NCBI RefSeq assembly: GCF_003258295.1
Contig: NZ_QKYN01000029.1
Location: forward strand, 22,136 to 86,135
Direction: 5' to 3'
Origin: Streptacidiphilus pinicola
GTDB lineage: Bacteria; Actinomycetota; Actinomycetes; Streptomycetales; Streptomycetaceae
DNA: 64,000 nucleotides
Positions 62,352-64,000 of the stretch are shown here, piece by piece; the stretch's first letter is position 1; every line of letters starts with the position of its first letter. The notes under the pieces are model-generated. The model was not told where the DNA came from. It ran no database searches and worked only from the letters and a program-made list of their open reading frames with translations. The position numbers were made by a program, and so were the translations under genes.

Positions 62352-63908
62352 ATGAGCCATCGCGAGATCATGCGCGCGCTGTCGGGACTGCTGCTCGGGC
62401 TCTTCGTGGCGATGCTCTCGTCCACGATCGTCACCAACGCGCTGCCCAGGATCCTGGCCGACCTGCACGGCGGTGAGTCCGCCTACACCTGGATCATCGC
62501 CTCCACGCTGCTGGCCGTCACCGCCAGCACGCCGCTGTGGGGGAAGCTGGCCGACCTGTTCAGCAAGAAGCTGCTGGTCCAGATATCCCTGCTCTCCTAC
62601 GTCGCGGGCTCGATGCTGGCCGGACTCGCCCGGAACCCGGCCCAGTTGATCGCCTGCCGGGTGCTGCAGGGCCTCGCCGTCGGCGGGATCTCCGCGCTCG
62701 CCCAGGTCTGCATGGCGGCGATGATCTCGCCGCGTGAACGCGGCCGCTACAGCGGCTACTTCGGCATGGCCTTCGCCCTCGCCACGGTCGGCGGCCCGCT
62801 GATCGGCGGCGTCATCGTGGACACCTCCTGGCTCGGCTGGCGCTGGTGCTTCTACGTCTGCGTGCCGCTCGCCGTGATCGCGGTGGTCCTGCTGCAGCGC
62901 ACCCTGCACCTGCCGACCGAGCGTCGGGAGGACGTCCGCATCGACTACCTCGGCGCGACCTTGATCGCCGCGAGCGTCACCCTGCTGCTGGTCTGGGTCA
63001 CCCTCGCCGGCACGGACTACGCCTGGCTCTCCTGGCCGACCGCCGCGATGATCGGCGGCTCACTCGCGCTCGGCGCGGCCGCGATCCGCACGGAGGCGCG
63101 GGCGGCCGAGCCGATCGTCCCGCTGCGGATGTTCCGGCATCGGACTGTGGCGCTGGCGACCGTCGCGTCCGTCATGGTCGGCGTCGGGATGTACGGCGCG
63201 ACGATGTTCCTCAGCCAGTACTTCCAACTGGTCCGCGACCGATCGCCGATCGCGTCCGGCTTCGCCACCACCCCGCTGGTGCTCGGCCTCGCGGTCGCCT
63301 CCTACGGCGGCGGCAAGCTGATCACGCGCACGGGGCGCTGGAAGGTCGTCCTGCTCGCCGGCGCGGCGTCCCTCGCCGCGGGCTTCGCGCTGCTCGGCGT
63401 GCTGCGGGCGGACACGCCCTACTGGATCGCGGCGGTGGCCATGGCGGTGGCGGGCGTCGGCGTCGGCACGGTGATGCAGAACCTGGTCCTGGCGGTCCAG
63501 AACACGGTCCCGGCGGGAGAGTTGGGCATCGCCAGCTCCATGGCCACGTTCTTCCGCACGCTCGGCGGCGCGGTCGGCGTCTCCGCGCTGGGCGCGGTCC
63601 TCGCGGCGCGGGTCTCGCAGAGCCTGGGCGGCCACGGCGGCCTTCCGGGCGGCGCGATCCCCGACCTCTCCCGGGTCCCGGCCGCCGCCCGCCCGTTGAT
63701 CGAGGCGGCGTTCGGACGGGGGATCGGGACGGTCTTCCTGTGGTGCGTGCCGTTCGCACTGGCCGCGCTGATCAGCATCGCGCTGATCCGCGAGGCCCCA
63801 CTGAAGACCGAGTCGGGTCTCCAGCGCCTGAGTGCGGAGCACTCCAGGGGCGCGGGGCTCCGCCGATATGCGGCTCCGCCGCGTGAGCGCGAGCAACCAC
63901 CGGCATGA
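62352..63908 (+). CDS. MFS drug-efflux transporter (EmrB/QacA type, DHA2)
   Basis: 518 residues from ATG 62352 (GGGGGAGG eight bases upstream). Fourteen hydrophobic helices. GKLADLFSKKLLVQ is motif A, ACRVLQGLAVGG is motif B, and GGPLIGGVIVD is the antiporter motif C in helix 5. Exports drugs or a metabolite in exchange for protons. The coding region enters a palindromic repeat at 63847, so the last 20-odd residues (after EHSRGAGLRRYAAPP) are repeat-encoded and not conserved transporter sequence. Probably repressed through the flanking inverted repeat. Confidence 0.92.
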   Translation: MSHREIMRALSGLLLGLFVAMLSSTIVTNALPRILADLHGGESAYTWIIASTLLAVTASTPLWGKLADLFSKKLLVQISLLSYVAGSMLAGLARNPAQLIACRVLQGLAVGGISALAQVCMAAMISPRERGRYSGYFGMAFALATVGGPLIGGVIVDTSWLGWRWCFYVCVPLAVIAVVLLQRTLHLPTERREDVRIDYLGATLIAASVTLLLVWVTLAGTDYAWLSWPTAAMIGGSLALGAAAIRTEARAAEPIVPLRMFRHRTVALATVASVMVGVGMYGATMFLSQYFQLVRDRSPIASGFATTPLVLGLAVASYGGGKLITRTGRWKVVLLAGAASLAAGFALLGVLRADTPYWIAAVAMAVAGVGVGTVMQNLVLAVQNTVPAGELGIASSMATFFRTLGGAVGVSALGAVLAARVSQSLGGHGGLPGGAIPDLSRVPAAARPLIEAAFGRGIGTVFLWCVPFALAALISIALIREAPLKTESGLQRLSAEHSRGAGLRRYAAPPREREQPPA

Positions 63909-64000
63909 GGGCACCCCCGGCCGAGGGCCGGGGGAGGATGGCCCTGCGCGTTGAGGACCATCTGCTCATGGGTGGCATGTCGCGTAGAGCCCCGCGCCCC
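63847..64000. repeat. Dispersed palindromic repeat, copy 3, overlapping the MFS gene end
   Basis: GGGGCGCGGGGCTC at 63847-63860 and its complement at 63987-64000 delimit a 154-bp copy that reaches the window end. Internally it has the CGCCGATATGCGGCTCCGCC core and GAGCAACCAC as in copy 1, then a different middle with its own hairpin (CCCCCGGCC...GGCCGGGGG, 63914-63933) and GGACCATC. The terminal repeats may extend beyond the window. Confidence 0.8.

Overview
The window is very GC-rich, densely packed actinobacterial chromosome. Family-specific markers (DasR, WblE, a SigH/UshX pair, nickel SOD with SodX, fused 2-oxoglutarate decarboxylase SucA/Kgd, a 6C small RNA, a DUF6104 protein) place it in the Streptomycetaceae. 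From memory, the gene order runs parallel to the S. coelicolor nrdBA - das - wblE - sigH - sodN - malic enzyme - sucA - lon - rodA-like stretch, so this is core, vertically inherited chromosome. I see no rRNA, tRNA, CRISPR array, prophage or intact insertion sequence.

Layout. 1-3.7 kb: the end of an HD-GYP gene, a membrane HD protein, a TPR protein and peptide deformylase. 3.7-7.5 kb: class Ia ribonucleotide reductase nrdAB behind a cobalamin riboswitch and two NrdR boxes. 7.5-13.1 kb: GNAT, secreted protein, phospholipase-C-type phosphoesterase, histidine phosphatase and an MctP-type monocarboxylate transporter with its DUF3311 partner. 13.2-21.1 kb: the das cluster (DasR, GH3 hexosaminidase, DasC, DasB, DasA) plus a divergent DasA-like binding protein, with six candidate DasR sites. 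21.2-26.7 kb: a PdtaS-like kinase and a Pls/PosA-type peptide synthetase. 26.7-30.7 kb: a 6C RNA, wblE, a lipid kinase, sigH and its anti-sigma factor. 30.9-39.4 kb: GNAT, UBP zinc finger, Na+/H+ antiporter, FAD monooxygenase, secreted Ig-fold protein, maltokinase-cap protein, sodN, sodX and a CGNR regulator. 39.9-54 kb: malic enzyme, a quinone-oxidoreductase-type enzyme, a PadR/DUF4097 operon, sucA, a two-component system, a spermidine-synthase-like protein and lon. 54-64 kb: VOC protein, RodA/FtsW, a lipoprotein pair (NodB-like and YncE-like), a crotonase, three poorly characterised envelope genes and an MFS exporter.

How the parts fit. DasA/B/C import chitin-derived N-acetylglucosamine oligomers, the GH3 enzyme trims them, and DasR senses the amino-sugar phosphate pool and represses through dre sites. 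The candidate dre sites continue past the second binding protein to a tandem pair ahead of the histidine kinase. NrdR boxes and the B12 riboswitch give nrdAB two control points. Other readable control elements are a HAIR (HspR) element at lon, a repeated operator over the promoter of the PadR/DUF4097 operon, and an inverted repeat bracketing the promoter of the MFS exporter.

Most notable for follow-up are the dre array with the DasA paralogue, the 6C RNA sharing a 28-bp terminator with the peptide synthetase stop codon, and a dispersed palindromic element (three copies) of which one supplies the C-terminus of the MFS protein. I found no convincing wholly new multi-gene system. The Pls/PosA synthetase of unknown product and the cluster at 59.4-62.3 kb are the least understood parts.
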